From: RBG-16-57-11 sp964503145
GTDB taxonomy: Bacteria > Chloroflexota > Anaerolineae > Anaerolineales > UBA4823
Direction: 5' to 3'
Assembly: GCA_964503145.1 (NCBI GenBank)
Contig: CAZCYV010000001.1
Location: forward strand, 868,001-932,000
DNA length: 64,000 bases
Part shown: positions 9,404 to 17,791 of the stretch, one piece after another
Numbering within the stretch: position 1 is the stretch's first letter
Layout: every line of letters starts with the position of its first letter
Notes under the pieces: model-generated
The model's input: the letters and a program-made list of their open reading frames with translations, nothing else
Told to the model about the DNA's origin: nothing
Database searches by the model: none
Program-made: the position numbers and the translations under genes

Positions 9404-10696
9404 TCACCGCGCCGCCAGTGGCAGACCGGAGACGAGCTGCGTATCCCACTCCAAAATAGGACGGACAAACCCCGGCTCTCGTCCATACCAGTTACCCGAA
9501 CGCACGCCCAAATCCAGCACCTCGAAGGCCAGGCAATCCTCCATGCGAAAAACCAGCCTGGAGGTGTCGGCGATCATCAGCAGCCAGAGGCGATAAACGC
9601 CCGAATTCAACAGATTGCCAGGGACGTAACATACCTCGCGGAACAGACCCGCAGGTTTCGGCTGGTTGGCCTGAGGAACCTCGTTGTCGTTGGGCGAAGA
9701 GGTGAAGGCGACCACCATGTGCTCGGTGTAAAAATGCAAACACGAATTGATCACCTGGCCTGGCTGCAAGTTCCAGTACTCCACCTCGATCACCAGCGGG
9801 GTTTCCATGGTGATCGGATCATCCATCTCGCCGCTCGCAGGATAGACGCGCAGCCGATGGATGCGCACCTGGTCGTTTCCGGGGGCCTGCTCCAGATCAG
9901 GCCAATGCTGTTCGGAAATCGCTCGTTTACCTGTGGCCAGGTACTTCGCCACTACCTCCCCCGCTTCGCCCTCCTGCACGATGCGACCGCCATCCAACCA
10001 GATGGCGCGCTGACACAAGGTCTGCACCGCCACCATGTTGTGGCTGACGAAAAGCACCGTCCGTCCCTGAGTGGCGACATCGCCCATCTTGCCCAGGCAC
10101 TTCTTTTGGAATGCTGCATCCCCCACCGCCAGCACTTCGTCCACCAGCAAGACCTCCGGCTCTAAATGAGCGGCCACTGCGAAAGCCAGGCGCACGTACA
10201 TCCCGCTGGAATAGCGCTTGACGGGGGTGTCCAGAAAGCGCTCCGTTTCGGCGAAAGCAACAATCTCATCGAATTTCTGGTCGATCTCCGCCCGCTTCAT
10301 CCCCAGGATCGCCCCGCTCAGGTAAATGTTCTCCCGACCGGTGAGTTCGGGGTGAAAGCCGGTACCCACTTCAAGCAACGAGCCGACCCGACCATCCAGG
10401 ATCGCCCGACCTTCAGTTGGCTCGGTGATGCGCGCCAGGATCTTCAGCAGCGTGCTTTTACCGGCGCCATTCTTCCCGATCACCCCCAAAGCCTGGCCAT
10501 GCTCGACCGAAAATGAGACGTCGCGGAGCGCCCACAGGGTTTCTTCCTCGCTGGGCTCCCGCAAGGTGCTCAGCAGGTAAGAAAACGGCGACGCGAGCTT
10601 GCGCAGAGCGTCGATGCGGGAATGGGCTGGATCGACCCTTTTGCCGATCCGATAGCGCTTGGAAAGGCCCTGGACGATGATCGCCGGGTCGCTCAT
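9404..10696 (-). CDS. wzt: ABC polysaccharide exporter ATPase with C-terminal glycan-binding domain (Wzt-type)
   Basis: 430 residues starting at the ATG at 10696, which overlaps the permease stop as ATGA; the frame upstream of this is a shadow of the permease. Residues 74-82 are the Walker A GKNGAGKST, YSSGM near 162 is the ABC signature, EVLLVDEVLAVGD (181-193) is Walker B, and VSHN is the H-loop. After about residue 260 a beta-rich domain follows, as in Wzt proteins that recognise the terminal sugar of the chain before export. It forms an exporter with the permease upstream and is the first of two such pairs in the locus. Confidence 0.9.
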   Translation of the reverse strand: MSDPAIIVQGLSKRYRIGKRVDPAHSRIDALRKLASPFSYLLSTLREPSEEETLWALRDVSFSVEHGQALGVIGKNGAGKSTLLKILARITEPTEGRAILDGRVGSLLEVGTGFHPELTGRENIYLSGAILGMKRAEIDQKFDEIVAFAETERFLDTPVKRYSSGMYVRLAFAVAAHLEPEVLLVDEVLAVGDAAFQKKCLGKMGDVATQGRTVLFVSHNMVAVQTLCQRAIWLDGGRIVQEGEAGEVVAKYLATGKRAISEQHWPDLEQAPGNDQVRIHRLRVYPASGEMDDPITMETPLVIEVEYWNLQPGQVINSCLHFYTEHMVVAFTSSPNDNEVPQANQPKPAGLFREVCYVPGNLLNSGVYRLWLLMIADTSRLVFRMEDCLAFEVLDLGVRSGNWYGREPGFVRPILEWDTQLVSGLPLAAR

Positions 10697-11535
10697 AGGA
10701 TGTCCACCACGGTGCGCTCGGTGCGGCGGAAAATATACGCGCCGCTGACCAGTCCGATCAGCGTCAGGCCGATGGCCAGTACGAAGGCAGTTCCAGGCGG
10801 CTCTCCGCTCCCATAGAGCGACCAGCGAAAGCCCTGGATCACGCCGGTCATGGGGTTGAGTTGATAGAAAAACCTCAGGCTTTCCGGCACTATGCTCACC
10901 GGGTAAATCACCGGCGAGGCGTACATCAGCGCCTGCAGCAGAAAGGTCACGGCAAAGGACACGTCGCGGTATTTCACCGAGAGCGTCGCCAGCCACAGCC
11001 CTACGGCCAGAGCGAAACCCAAGGTGACAATCAGATACACGGGCAGCCAGAGCGCTTCGATCCTGAACGGCATGCGGTAAGCCAGCATCGCAAAGAACAG
11101 GATCAGCAAGGCGGCGGCAAAATCCAGCAGTCCCGAGGCCGCGCCGGCGATCGGCACGACCAGACGTGGAAAGTACACCTTGGAGATCACGTGCATGTTG
11201 TCCACCAGGCTGCGCGAGGCGCGCTGCACGGCATTGGAGAAAAAGCCCCACGGCAGCAGCGCCGCCAGGGAAAACAGGGGATAGGGCACATCATCCGAAG
11301 GCACATTCACGATGGTGCCGAACACGAACGTCAGCAAGATCACATTGACCAGCGGACGGATGAACAGCCAGGTGATCCCCAACGCCGTCTGGCGATACAA
11401 TCCCTGGATTTCCCTCCAGACGAGGAAGACCAGCAACTCGCGATATTCCCAGACCTCATGCAGCCCCAAGGACGCCCAGCCGCGGCTTGGCTCGATAATC
11501 AGACGGCTGCGCCCGCCCTCGATGACGCGCGTCAA
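10693..11535 (-). CDS. wzm: ABC-2 type polysaccharide exporter permease (Wzm/TagG-type)
   Basis: 280 residues with six hydrophobic segments and the typical soluble N-terminus ending in LVWREIQGLYRQTALG, followed by TM1. It begins with TTG at 11535, three bases after the sulfotransferase stop and seven bases after an AGGTGAG ribosome site; no better start exists without losing the N-terminal helix. It pairs with the Wzt-type ATPase immediately downstream to move undecaprenyl-linked polysaccharide across the cytoplasmic membrane. Confidence 0.88.
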   Translation of the reverse strand: MTRVIEGGRSRLIIEPSRGWASLGLHEVWEYRELLVFLVWREIQGLYRQTALGITWLFIRPLVNVILLTFVFGTIVNVPSDDVPYPLFSLAALLPWGFFSNAVQRASRSLVDNMHVISKVYFPRLVVPIAGAASGLLDFAAALLILFFAMLAYRMPFRIEALWLPVYLIVTLGFALAVGLWLATLSVKYRDVSFAVTFLLQALMYASPVIYPVSIVPESLRFFYQLNPMTGVIQGFRWSLYGSGEPPGTAFVLAIGLTLIGLVSGAYIFRRTERTVVDIL

Positions 11536-11538
11536 GAC

Positions 11539-12783
11539 TCACTCACCTTTCGACCCGGCATGCACGAGATCCGCTTCATGGTTTGGTTCAGCATATCGAT
11601 AAGCTGCCAGGACCTTCTTGAGAAAGAAGGCGCTGAAACCGCTCCAGCCATCCGCCTCCTCCCCGGCAACCCAGGAGATCGTCTGCCCAGAGAGGCGCGC
11701 CCTGAAAAGCTCTGCCAGGATCGAAGCCGTGCCCAGCAGATGATGCAACCGATCGCCTTTTAGCCAGCCGTCGCCGATGGGATCGCCCAGGTAGATGCGG
11801 GCCGTCGGTTTTTCATCACCGCCTGTCTTCCAGAAGCGTATCCCATCGCCGGCCAGCGATCTCAGCGCGGCCGGGTATTTCTGAACCAGAGCCAGGCTTG
11901 GGTAAAATTCCGCCAGGCGCGGATAGTCCCCCTCGACGGGATACCCCAGAGCCTGCAGGCGGTCGCCCAAAATGGCTTCAGCCAACTGGTTGTCCTGCTG
12001 GCTAAGCTGGCTTTTCCAGATCGCCCGATGGCTGGGATCGATTGGCTGGCTGACCTTGTCCTTCCAGGGGACACGGCGGGCGTTCAACTGCTTGCCCGTC
12101 ACCGAGGTGTCCAACATGCCGGGCTCGAACTCCTCGCCAATGAACCAGCACAACCGACTCAGTTCGTCTTCCGGAGCGGTGATCAGGTTTTCATATTGTA
12201 ACGTGTAAGACAGGGGATCGGTTTGGAAGAAGGAATCGCTGGCTTCGTCCATCCGTTTCCACAGCAATAGCGCTTCGAGATAAGACATCGCCCCCCAGGG
12301 CACCCTGGTCAGCGAAATAGCCACATCTCTGGGGTCGCGGATGATACGAATGATCGGCGAATCTGGAAAATGCTGGCGAAGCTGGCGCAGGCACAGCAGG
12401 TGATCGGGGGTCTTCTCTGCCCAGCGGGATTTCCCCATTGCATGCATATATTGTTCGGTCACCGAGGCCAGGACGTTGGGGATAGACGGCTCTTTCCCCT
12501 GCAAGTAAGCGGCAATTTGCTCGGCAGTCAGGCAATATTTTTGCAGCAAAGGTACGGATTGCGCCTCCGAATAGCTCGTATGTTGGATCGAGCAAACGAA
12601 AGCCAGCGCCTCCTGCGGCCAGTTCGACCGGCGCACCAGTTTCTCCGCATCCACGCTGGCCAGCTTGCGGAAGAAATGCGTCTCCGGGCCGCAGCTAATC
12701 CGGCTGTGCGCCGCCAGCATTGCCGCCAGCAATGTTGTGCCCGAGCGCGGCACACCCACGATGAAAATGGGAGCGTTGTTCAT
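11539..12783 (-). CDS. Sulfotransferase
   Basis: 414 residues from the ATG at 12783; the longer frame upstream is an extension into the preceding gene. FIVGVPRSGTTLLAAML at the N-terminus is the 5'-phosphosulfate loop and IRIIRDPRDVAISL is the 3'-phosphate-binding motif, both intact. It is larger than the sulfotransferase at 106-954 and belongs to a different subfamily. The gene lies between two exporter modules with only 2-3 base gaps, so it is co-expressed with glycan export. The predicted role is sulfation of the exported glycan or its lipid anchor. Confidence 0.85.
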   Translation of the reverse strand: MNNAPIFIVGVPRSGTTLLAAMLAAHSRISCGPETHFFRKLASVDAEKLVRRSNWPQEALAFVCSIQHTSYSEAQSVPLLQKYCLTAEQIAAYLQGKEPSIPNVLASVTEQYMHAMGKSRWAEKTPDHLLCLRQLRQHFPDSPIIRIIRDPRDVAISLTRVPWGAMSYLEALLLWKRMDEASDSFFQTDPLSYTLQYENLITAPEDELSRLCWFIGEEFEPGMLDTSVTGKQLNARRVPWKDKVSQPIDPSHRAIWKSQLSQQDNQLAEAILGDRLQALGYPVEGDYPRLAEFYPSLALVQKYPAALRSLAGDGIRFWKTGGDEKPTARIYLGDPIGDGWLKGDRLHHLLGTASILAELFRARLSGQTISWVAGEEADGWSGFSAFFLKKVLAAYRYAEPNHEADLVHAGSKGE

Positions 12784-12785
12784 GC

Positions 12786-14054
12786 TCAAGGATTGGCGTC
12801 GAGAAGTTGACCCGGCTCGGACGTCGTCTGCGGGGCGTAAACCGAGCCCGGAAGATCCCATCGATGGGGTAAATAAGCAAAACCATTCACCTGCAAACCG
12901 CCGCGTATCTTCACGTAGGCCGCCTTGTTCACCCGGTCATAAAAAGTGAAGCCATCTGGGTGAAACAGGACCGCATCAAAGGTATAAACGTTGGGCAACA
13001 AATTGAATTGGGGGATGGCAATCTCCACCATCCCTTCCCCTTCCAACACGCCGACCTGGATGCCGTCGATATCTGTGCGAATTCCGGTCACCTGTTGATC
13101 GTACAAAACGTTGACCGTCAGGTTGATCACCGGGTTTGCGACTGGTTGAGAGGCGCGGTAGTGTAGGCGCAGCCTGACGAAGTCGCCCATCTCGAACTCG
13201 TCTTGGGGCAGGCCCATCTGGTTCAGGACTTCCAGCTTCTGGATGCGAATCTCACCCGTGCCGGCGCGCACCAGCTTTTCCATGCTGGCGTCGAGCTTGA
13301 TCAGCGACGCCCGGTAGATGTCGATAGCGCGCTCGACCTCGCCATCGTAGAGCACTTGCCCCTTCTCGATAGCGATGGCACGCGAGCATACATGGCTGAT
13401 AGCATGCAGGTTATGAGAGACGAAAATGATCGCCACTCCGGCTCTTTTCAGTTCCTGGATGCGGACCTGGCACTTGGTGCGAAACGCCAGATCGCCAACC
13501 GCCAGCACTTCATCTACCAGCAAGATATCCGGCTCCAGGTGCGCCGCAATCGAAAACCCCAGGCGCACCACCATGCCCGAACTGTAACTTTGAACGGGCA
13601 TATCGATGGATTCGCTCAAGCCGGAAAACTCGACGATCTGATCGAAGCGCCGGTCGATCTCCGCCTTCGGGATGCCCAACACCGAGGCGTTGATGTAAAT
13701 GTTTTCGCGGCCGGTCAGGATCGGGTTGAACCCCGCCCCCAGGGCGATCAACGCCTGCATGCGGCCGCGTATTTCGATGCGTCCTGCGTCCGGCTTGATC
13801 AAGCCGTTGAGCATGCGCAGCAACGTGGTCTTGCCGGCGCCATTGTGGCCGATCAACCCCAACGCCTCGCCCGGCTCCACCGAGAAAGACACCTGGCGCA
13901 CCGCCCAGAACTCGTCCTTACGCAAATGATCGTGGAACTTGCTGTTCCCGATAAGCTCCGAGCCCAGATCGCTCAAGCCATACCACAGGGAGCGCTTGAG
14001 GCTGCGACAGAATTTTTTGCTTACCTGATCGACGAGAATGATTGGTTGTGACAT
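12786..14054 (-). CDS. wzt: Second Wzt-type ABC exporter ATPase
   Basis: 422 residues from ATG 14054, overlapping the permease stop as TGATG. Walker A GHNGAGKTT is at residues 69-77, YSSGM near 157, and DILLVDEVLAVGD near 176. The C-terminal 150 residues form a predicted beta-sandwich like the glycan-binding domain of Wzt. It is clearly diverged from the first ATPase in both the linker and the C-terminal domain, so the two exporters probably recognise different chain ends. The long frame upstream of the chosen start is the permease read out of frame. Confidence 0.9.
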   Translation of the reverse strand: MSQPIILVDQVSKKFCRSLKRSLWYGLSDLGSELIGNSKFHDHLRKDEFWAVRQVSFSVEPGEALGLIGHNGAGKTTLLRMLNGLIKPDAGRIEIRGRMQALIALGAGFNPILTGRENIYINASVLGIPKAEIDRRFDQIVEFSGLSESIDMPVQSYSSGMVVRLGFSIAAHLEPDILLVDEVLAVGDLAFRTKCQVRIQELKRAGVAIIFVSHNLHAISHVCSRAIAIEKGQVLYDGEVERAIDIYRASLIKLDASMEKLVRAGTGEIRIQKLEVLNQMGLPQDEFEMGDFVRLRLHYRASQPVANPVINLTVNVLYDQQVTGIRTDIDGIQVGVLEGEGMVEIAIPQFNLLPNVYTFDAVLFHPDGFTFYDRVNKAAYVKIRGGLQVNGFAYLPHRWDLPGSVYAPQTTSEPGQLLDANP

Positions 14055-14914
14055 CAGGCGCTCATCCGCTCGATGATAATTGGCAACGAAACGCGATAGA
14101 TTACCCAGGCGACCAACAACAGCGCCAGCGTCAGCCCGCTCACAACCGCAAAGGGCGCGGGGTTCGAGACGCTCCCCAGAGTGATCAGTTCTCTGGCGGC
14201 GATGAGCAGTGGGCTGATCGGGTTCAGCACCGCGATCAGCGAAAAGGGCCACTCTTGAGGCGGCGGGTACACCACCGGCGTGACAAAGAAGAACAACTGG
14301 ACGAAGATAGGGATCGAAGTGCCAACGTCGGTGTACAGCATTCCTACCGGAGTGAGCATCAGGCCGACGGCGAAGCCAAACAGCGTCAGCATCAACACCG
14401 CCAGCGGGGCGAAGAGCAACCCCCAGGTCGGCTGCAGCCGAAAAACCAGGAACACCAGCGCCAGGATCGAGAAACGGATCAAGACGTTGAACAGCGTCAT
14501 ATAAAAAGCAGAGATGATCAACGCCTCACGGGGGAAATTGATCTTCGCCAGCAGCGGCTTGGCCGCCGTCACCGATTTCAGCGGGGCGTTCAGGCTCTCC
14601 GAAAACATCTGCCACAGCACCACGCTCACCAACACATACACCGGATAGGGGATTGGGGTCTCGCCAAAGTTGATGATCCTCCTGGACTGCAACAGGATGA
14701 AGATCAGGCTGGTCACCAGCGGCGGGACGAAGGCCCATAGAACGCCAAACAGGCTCTGGCGATATTGCGCCGACAGATCGCGCACAAACAGGCGCCAGGA
14801 AAGCTCGCGCGAAGCCCTTAAATCCTGGATCATCGAGCGCAGCAGCGTCCGCGGCGAGCGCACCAGCGAGTCGGAGGTATATACCGTCACTTGCAATTCT
14901 GTTCTATTCTGCAT
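14054..14914 (-). CDS. wzm: Second Wzm-type ABC exporter permease
   Basis: 286 residues from ATG 14914, which has GAGG seven bases upstream; a TTG at 14932 is possible but has no better signal. The soluble N-terminus ends with LFVRDLSAQYRQSLFG, then six membrane segments follow. The pattern is that of ABC-2 permeases for O-antigen or teichoic-acid export. It is the first gene of the exporter/sulfotransferase/glycosyltransferase run that continues to the left edge of the window, and starts 37 bases after the Asp-box protein gene stop. Confidence 0.87.
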   Translation of the reverse strand: MQNRTELQVTVYTSDSLVRSPRTLLRSMIQDLRASRELSWRLFVRDLSAQYRQSLFGVLWAFVPPLVTSLIFILLQSRRIINFGETPIPYPVYVLVSVVLWQMFSESLNAPLKSVTAAKPLLAKINFPREALIISAFYMTLFNVLIRFSILALVFLVFRLQPTWGLLFAPLAVLMLTLFGFAVGLMLTPVGMLYTDVGTSIPIFVQLFFFVTPVVYPPPQEWPFSLIAVLNPISPLLIAARELITLGSVSNPAPFAVVSGLTLALLLVAWVIYRVSLPIIIERMSA

Positions 14915-14950
14915 GACTTTGCCTCGATCCAATCCTGGTCGCCGGGCCTA

Positions 14951-16516
14951 TCAATGCCGCCCCCTGAAGACTACCATGATAATCATCACCAGGCTGATCA
15001 CCAGCGAAGAGACCACCCCGAACAGGATGTTGAAAGTCGCCGTCGTCGGCACACTGCTGGCAGGCTGGCCAATGGGCTTGACGATGAACGGTGTAGGCGT
15101 AGGAGGTGGCGTTTCCACGATCAGAGGCGTGGCTGGAATCCGAATTGGCTGCGGCGTGGCGACCACCACCGGTTCAGGCCAGGGTTTCGGGGGGATCGGC
15201 GGAGCGTCCTGGATGACGCCGGTAGCCACCATGATCTCGTAGATCTGCGAGCCATACCAGGCCGCCACAATGCGGTTGCCGTTCACGATCGCCACCTTGG
15301 GGTTGGTCATCGCCCTGGTGCTGTCGCCGGTAATCGCCCGCACCGGGTCGCTCCAGGCAGCACCGCCCAACCAGGTGCTGTGCCACAGGGATACATCGTT
15401 ATCATCCGTGAAGCTGAAATTGCCCTCTCTCAGACGTTGCGCCAGGAAAGCATGCCAGGTGCCAGCGCTATCCTGGACGAACTCGACATAGCCGTTGTCG
15501 CCAATCAGCCTGGGGAAGGTATCGATGGGGTCGCTCCAGGTCACCCCGCCATCGTAAGAGTATTGCGCCTGACGGTAAGCGCGCCAGCCGCCCTCCCACA
15601 TCGCCATCACCTGATCCTTGCCCAGCGGCACCAGGCTGTTCCAGTCCCTTTCGTACTCATCCTCCCTGTTTTGAGCCAAAACGATAGGAGTGGACCAGGT
15701 AGCCCCATTGTCCTGTGAGCGAGTGAAATAAATCTGATAGCCATTTCCGGTATCATCCCATAGGGTCCAGGAGGCATACAGTGTGCTCGGCGGCACGAAA
15801 ACCATCCGTGTGTCGCTGGCGCCCCACAACAATACCGGCGAAGTGAACAGATCCACAGGCGCCGACCAGGTCTGGCCCAAGTCTGTGGATTGCATGTACT
15901 TGACCGTGCGATCCTCGTTTGGCCGGTCGCTCTGGGTGCCGCTGGCGTAGATCAAATGCAGCGTGTTGTCTGGAGCGTAGGCGATGTGAAAAGAGTATTT
16001 CGTCCCAATCAAATTGTCCGCCAGGACGACCTTTGGCTTCCAGGCAGAGACGAATCGGGCTTTGCTGGCTTCGACCGAGCTGTAGTTCACCGCATAATAG
16101 GGGAAATTAGGCTCCGATAGCCAGAAAAGGTGAATCCGGCTATCCTTGTCCAACACGGCATGAGGGTAGCCAACTACTGGGTTGCCGTCCGAGATCGGCG
16201 AAAAGAAGATGTCGATCGGTCTGGACCAGTTTTCACCATCCCAAAAAGAATACATCAGGGTATCTGGACTCTGCGCCACGCCAGTAGCGGCCCTCTCGGC
16301 CCAGAACAGATGCGCCCCGCCCGACGGATCAGGCAAAAGGAAGGGGTCGGTCGAGGTCAAAGCAGGCGAATTGGAGAGGTTGATCGGCTCCGACCAGACG
16401 ATATCGCCCGCCTGGGCCAGGGTCCCAGATGCAAAGGGGCTGGTTATAGCAAGCATGATCGCCAGCAAAATGGTCGCCGACCACAAACGGTTTCTCTTAT
16501 TCATAGCTGCTGCCAT
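14951..16516 (-). CDS. Secreted, membrane-anchored Asp-box (BNR) propeller protein
   Basis: About 521 residues: a signal peptide (SATILLAIMLAITSPFA), a long domain with several Asp-box repeats such as STDLGQTW, SQDNGATW and SYDGGVTW, then a Pro/Thr-rich linker and a single C-terminal membrane helix with a basic tail. This is the layout of a surface-exposed beta-propeller held on the membrane. Asp boxes are shared by sialidases and by many non-catalytic propellers; I cannot find the arginine triad with confidence, so enzymatic activity is not claimed. It may start at 16516 or at the ATG at 16504. A TATTAT box ends about five bases before 16516, so the message could be leaderless. It is divergent to the SGNH-like gene at 16600. 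Confidence 0.75.
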   Translation of the reverse strand: MAAAMNKRNRLWSATILLAIMLAITSPFASGTLAQAGDIVWSEPINLSNSPALTSTDPFLLPDPSGGAHLFWAERAATGVAQSPDTLMYSFWDGENWSRPIDIFFSPISDGNPVVGYPHAVLDKDSRIHLFWLSEPNFPYYAVNYSSVEASKARFVSAWKPKVVLADNLIGTKYSFHIAYAPDNTLHLIYASGTQSDRPNEDRTVKYMQSTDLGQTWSAPVDLFTSPVLLWGASDTRMVFVPPSTLYASWTLWDDTGNGYQIYFTRSQDNGATWSTPIVLAQNREDEYERDWNSLVPLGKDQVMAMWEGGWRAYRQAQYSYDGGVTWSDPIDTFPRLIGDNGYVEFVQDSAGTWHAFLAQRLREGNFSFTDDNDVSLWHSTWLGGAAWSDPVRAITGDSTRAMTNPKVAIVNGNRIVAAWYGSQIYEIMVATGVIQDAPPIPPKPWPEPVVVATPQPIRIPATPLIVETPPPTPTPFIVKPIGQPASSVPTTATFNILFGVVSSLVISLVMIIMVVFRGRH

Positions 16517-16526
16517 TCGTTATAAT
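16498..16526 (+). promoter_or_regulatory. Probable promoter of the first SGNH-like gene
   Basis: A perfect TATAAT lies at 16521-16526, with a weak -35 (TATTCA) at 16498. The predicted transcript starts about 67 bases before the ATG at 16600, and a GGAG ribosome site precedes that ATG. The same AT-rich segment read on the other strand gives TATTAT for the divergent gene. Confidence 0.4.
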
Positions 16527-16599
16527 ATGCTCTCTTCAGTCCACAATCACTACGAGCCGGTATGTATCATACTACGATGGATAGAAAACAGGAGATGAA

Positions 16600-17775
16600 A
16601 TGCGAATACGATGGATGATTACTAGCCTGGCGCTGATATTGGCCTTATCCGCCTGTCGGCCTGCAACGGCCACGCCCCTGCTCACCGCCGCCGCTCCCAC
16701 CCCGCAGGAACAGGCGCAACCTGCACCCACATCGACGCTGCGCCTTCCAACTCCAACTGCCTCGCCTGCCCCCTCGCAGACGCCCAACCCGACGCCGACC
16801 GAGCCGCCTCCGAGTTCCCCCGCCCCTCCTGCGCTCCCCACGTCTGCCGGGCCGCCCCGCCAAAGCCAGGCGATCATCGTCGACCATACATCGGTAACGC
16901 TGTTCGAGCAGATCCCCGATGAGTATCTCCAGAAGGCCAGAGAACTGCGCATGGTGTACGTGGACGCTTCCGTTGGACAGAACATCAATCAGGCGCTGGA
17001 CTGCCTGACCGCTGCGAACTGGGCGGCGTCCTCGTCTGCCTGTCGCAGAGATTACGTGGACCAGAATTGGAACTGGAAGACCTTCAACCGGGCCGACTTC
17101 GCCGCTGGCAGGGTGCCGGCGCGCATCCTGTTTGACCCCGATCCGATCCGCTATGACCGCAGCAACTGGGCTTTCGAGCCTTTTGCCGGAGGCTGGACCG
17201 AGATTGCCCGGGAATTCATCCTGAGCATTGCGCCTTCCCACATCGATTCAGAGGACGTGCTTTCGTTCCAGTTCAATTATCTGCACGTGGCCGAAAACAG
17301 CGATATCGCCGACCCGAATAGGGGCTTCTTCGTTGATCAGCCCGACCGCATCGATTACAAAGACCTGGAAGAGTTCATCGCCCAACACCCCGATAAAATA
17401 TTCTTTTACTGGACCACCAGCCTGTCCCGCAACACCGGCAGCCAGGTGGCGCTCGACTTTAACAACCAGATGCGCCAGTACGTTTTGGAGAACGACCTGA
17501 TCTTATTCGATGTGGCAGACATCGAATCGCACACCGATCAGGGCGTCCCCTGCTACGATAACCGCGATGGAGTCGAATATTGCAGCCGGCGGGCAGACGG
17601 GTCAACCGTCAAATGCGAGAACGAGCCAGATGATGGGCTGCAACTGCCGGCGATCTGTCAGGATTACACCAGCGAGGCCGATGGTGGGCATTTGGGCAGC
17701 ATCTCGACAGGAGGCCTGCGCCTGGCAAAGGCGTTATGGGTGTTGATGGCGCGCATCGCTGGCTGGCAACCCTGA
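16600..17775 (+). CDS. Secreted lipoprotein, SGNH-hydrolase-like (copy 1)
   Basis: 391 residues. The N-terminus is a lipoprotein signal (LALILALSACRP, lipobox Cys about residue 19) followed by some 60 residues of Pro/Thr-rich linker. The domain that follows has DASVGQNINQALDCL, resembling the Ser-containing block I of SGNH esterases, FNNQMRQY, and a C-terminal GGHLGS block that would supply the catalytic His. Six cysteines are shared with the paralogue at 20806, suggesting three disulfides. SGNH enzymes often remove acetyl or other esters from glycans, which suits the neighbourhood, but the substrate and even activity are unproven. Confidence 0.6.
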   Translation: MRIRWMITSLALILALSACRPATATPLLTAAAPTPQEQAQPAPTSTLRLPTPTASPAPSQTPNPTPTEPPPSSPAPPALPTSAGPPRQSQAIIVDHTSVTLFEQIPDEYLQKARELRMVYVDASVGQNINQALDCLTAANWAASSSACRRDYVDQNWNWKTFNRADFAAGRVPARILFDPDPIRYDRSNWAFEPFAGGWTEIAREFILSIAPSHIDSEDVLSFQFNYLHVAENSDIADPNRGFFVDQPDRIDYKDLEEFIAQHPDKIFFYWTTSLSRNTGSQVALDFNNQMRQYVLENDLILFDVADIESHTDQGVPCYDNRDGVEYCSRRADGSTVKCENEPDDGLQLPAICQDYTSEADGGHLGSISTGGLRLAKALWVLMARIAGWQP

Positions 17776-17791
17776 ACCTGCTCCCATTGGG

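Noticed and set aside
10697..11251. N-terminal extension of the first Wzt-type ATPase
   Set aside because: It is the permease gene read out of frame; the ATPase begins at the ATGA overlap at 10696. The same holds for 14055-14252 before the second ATPase.
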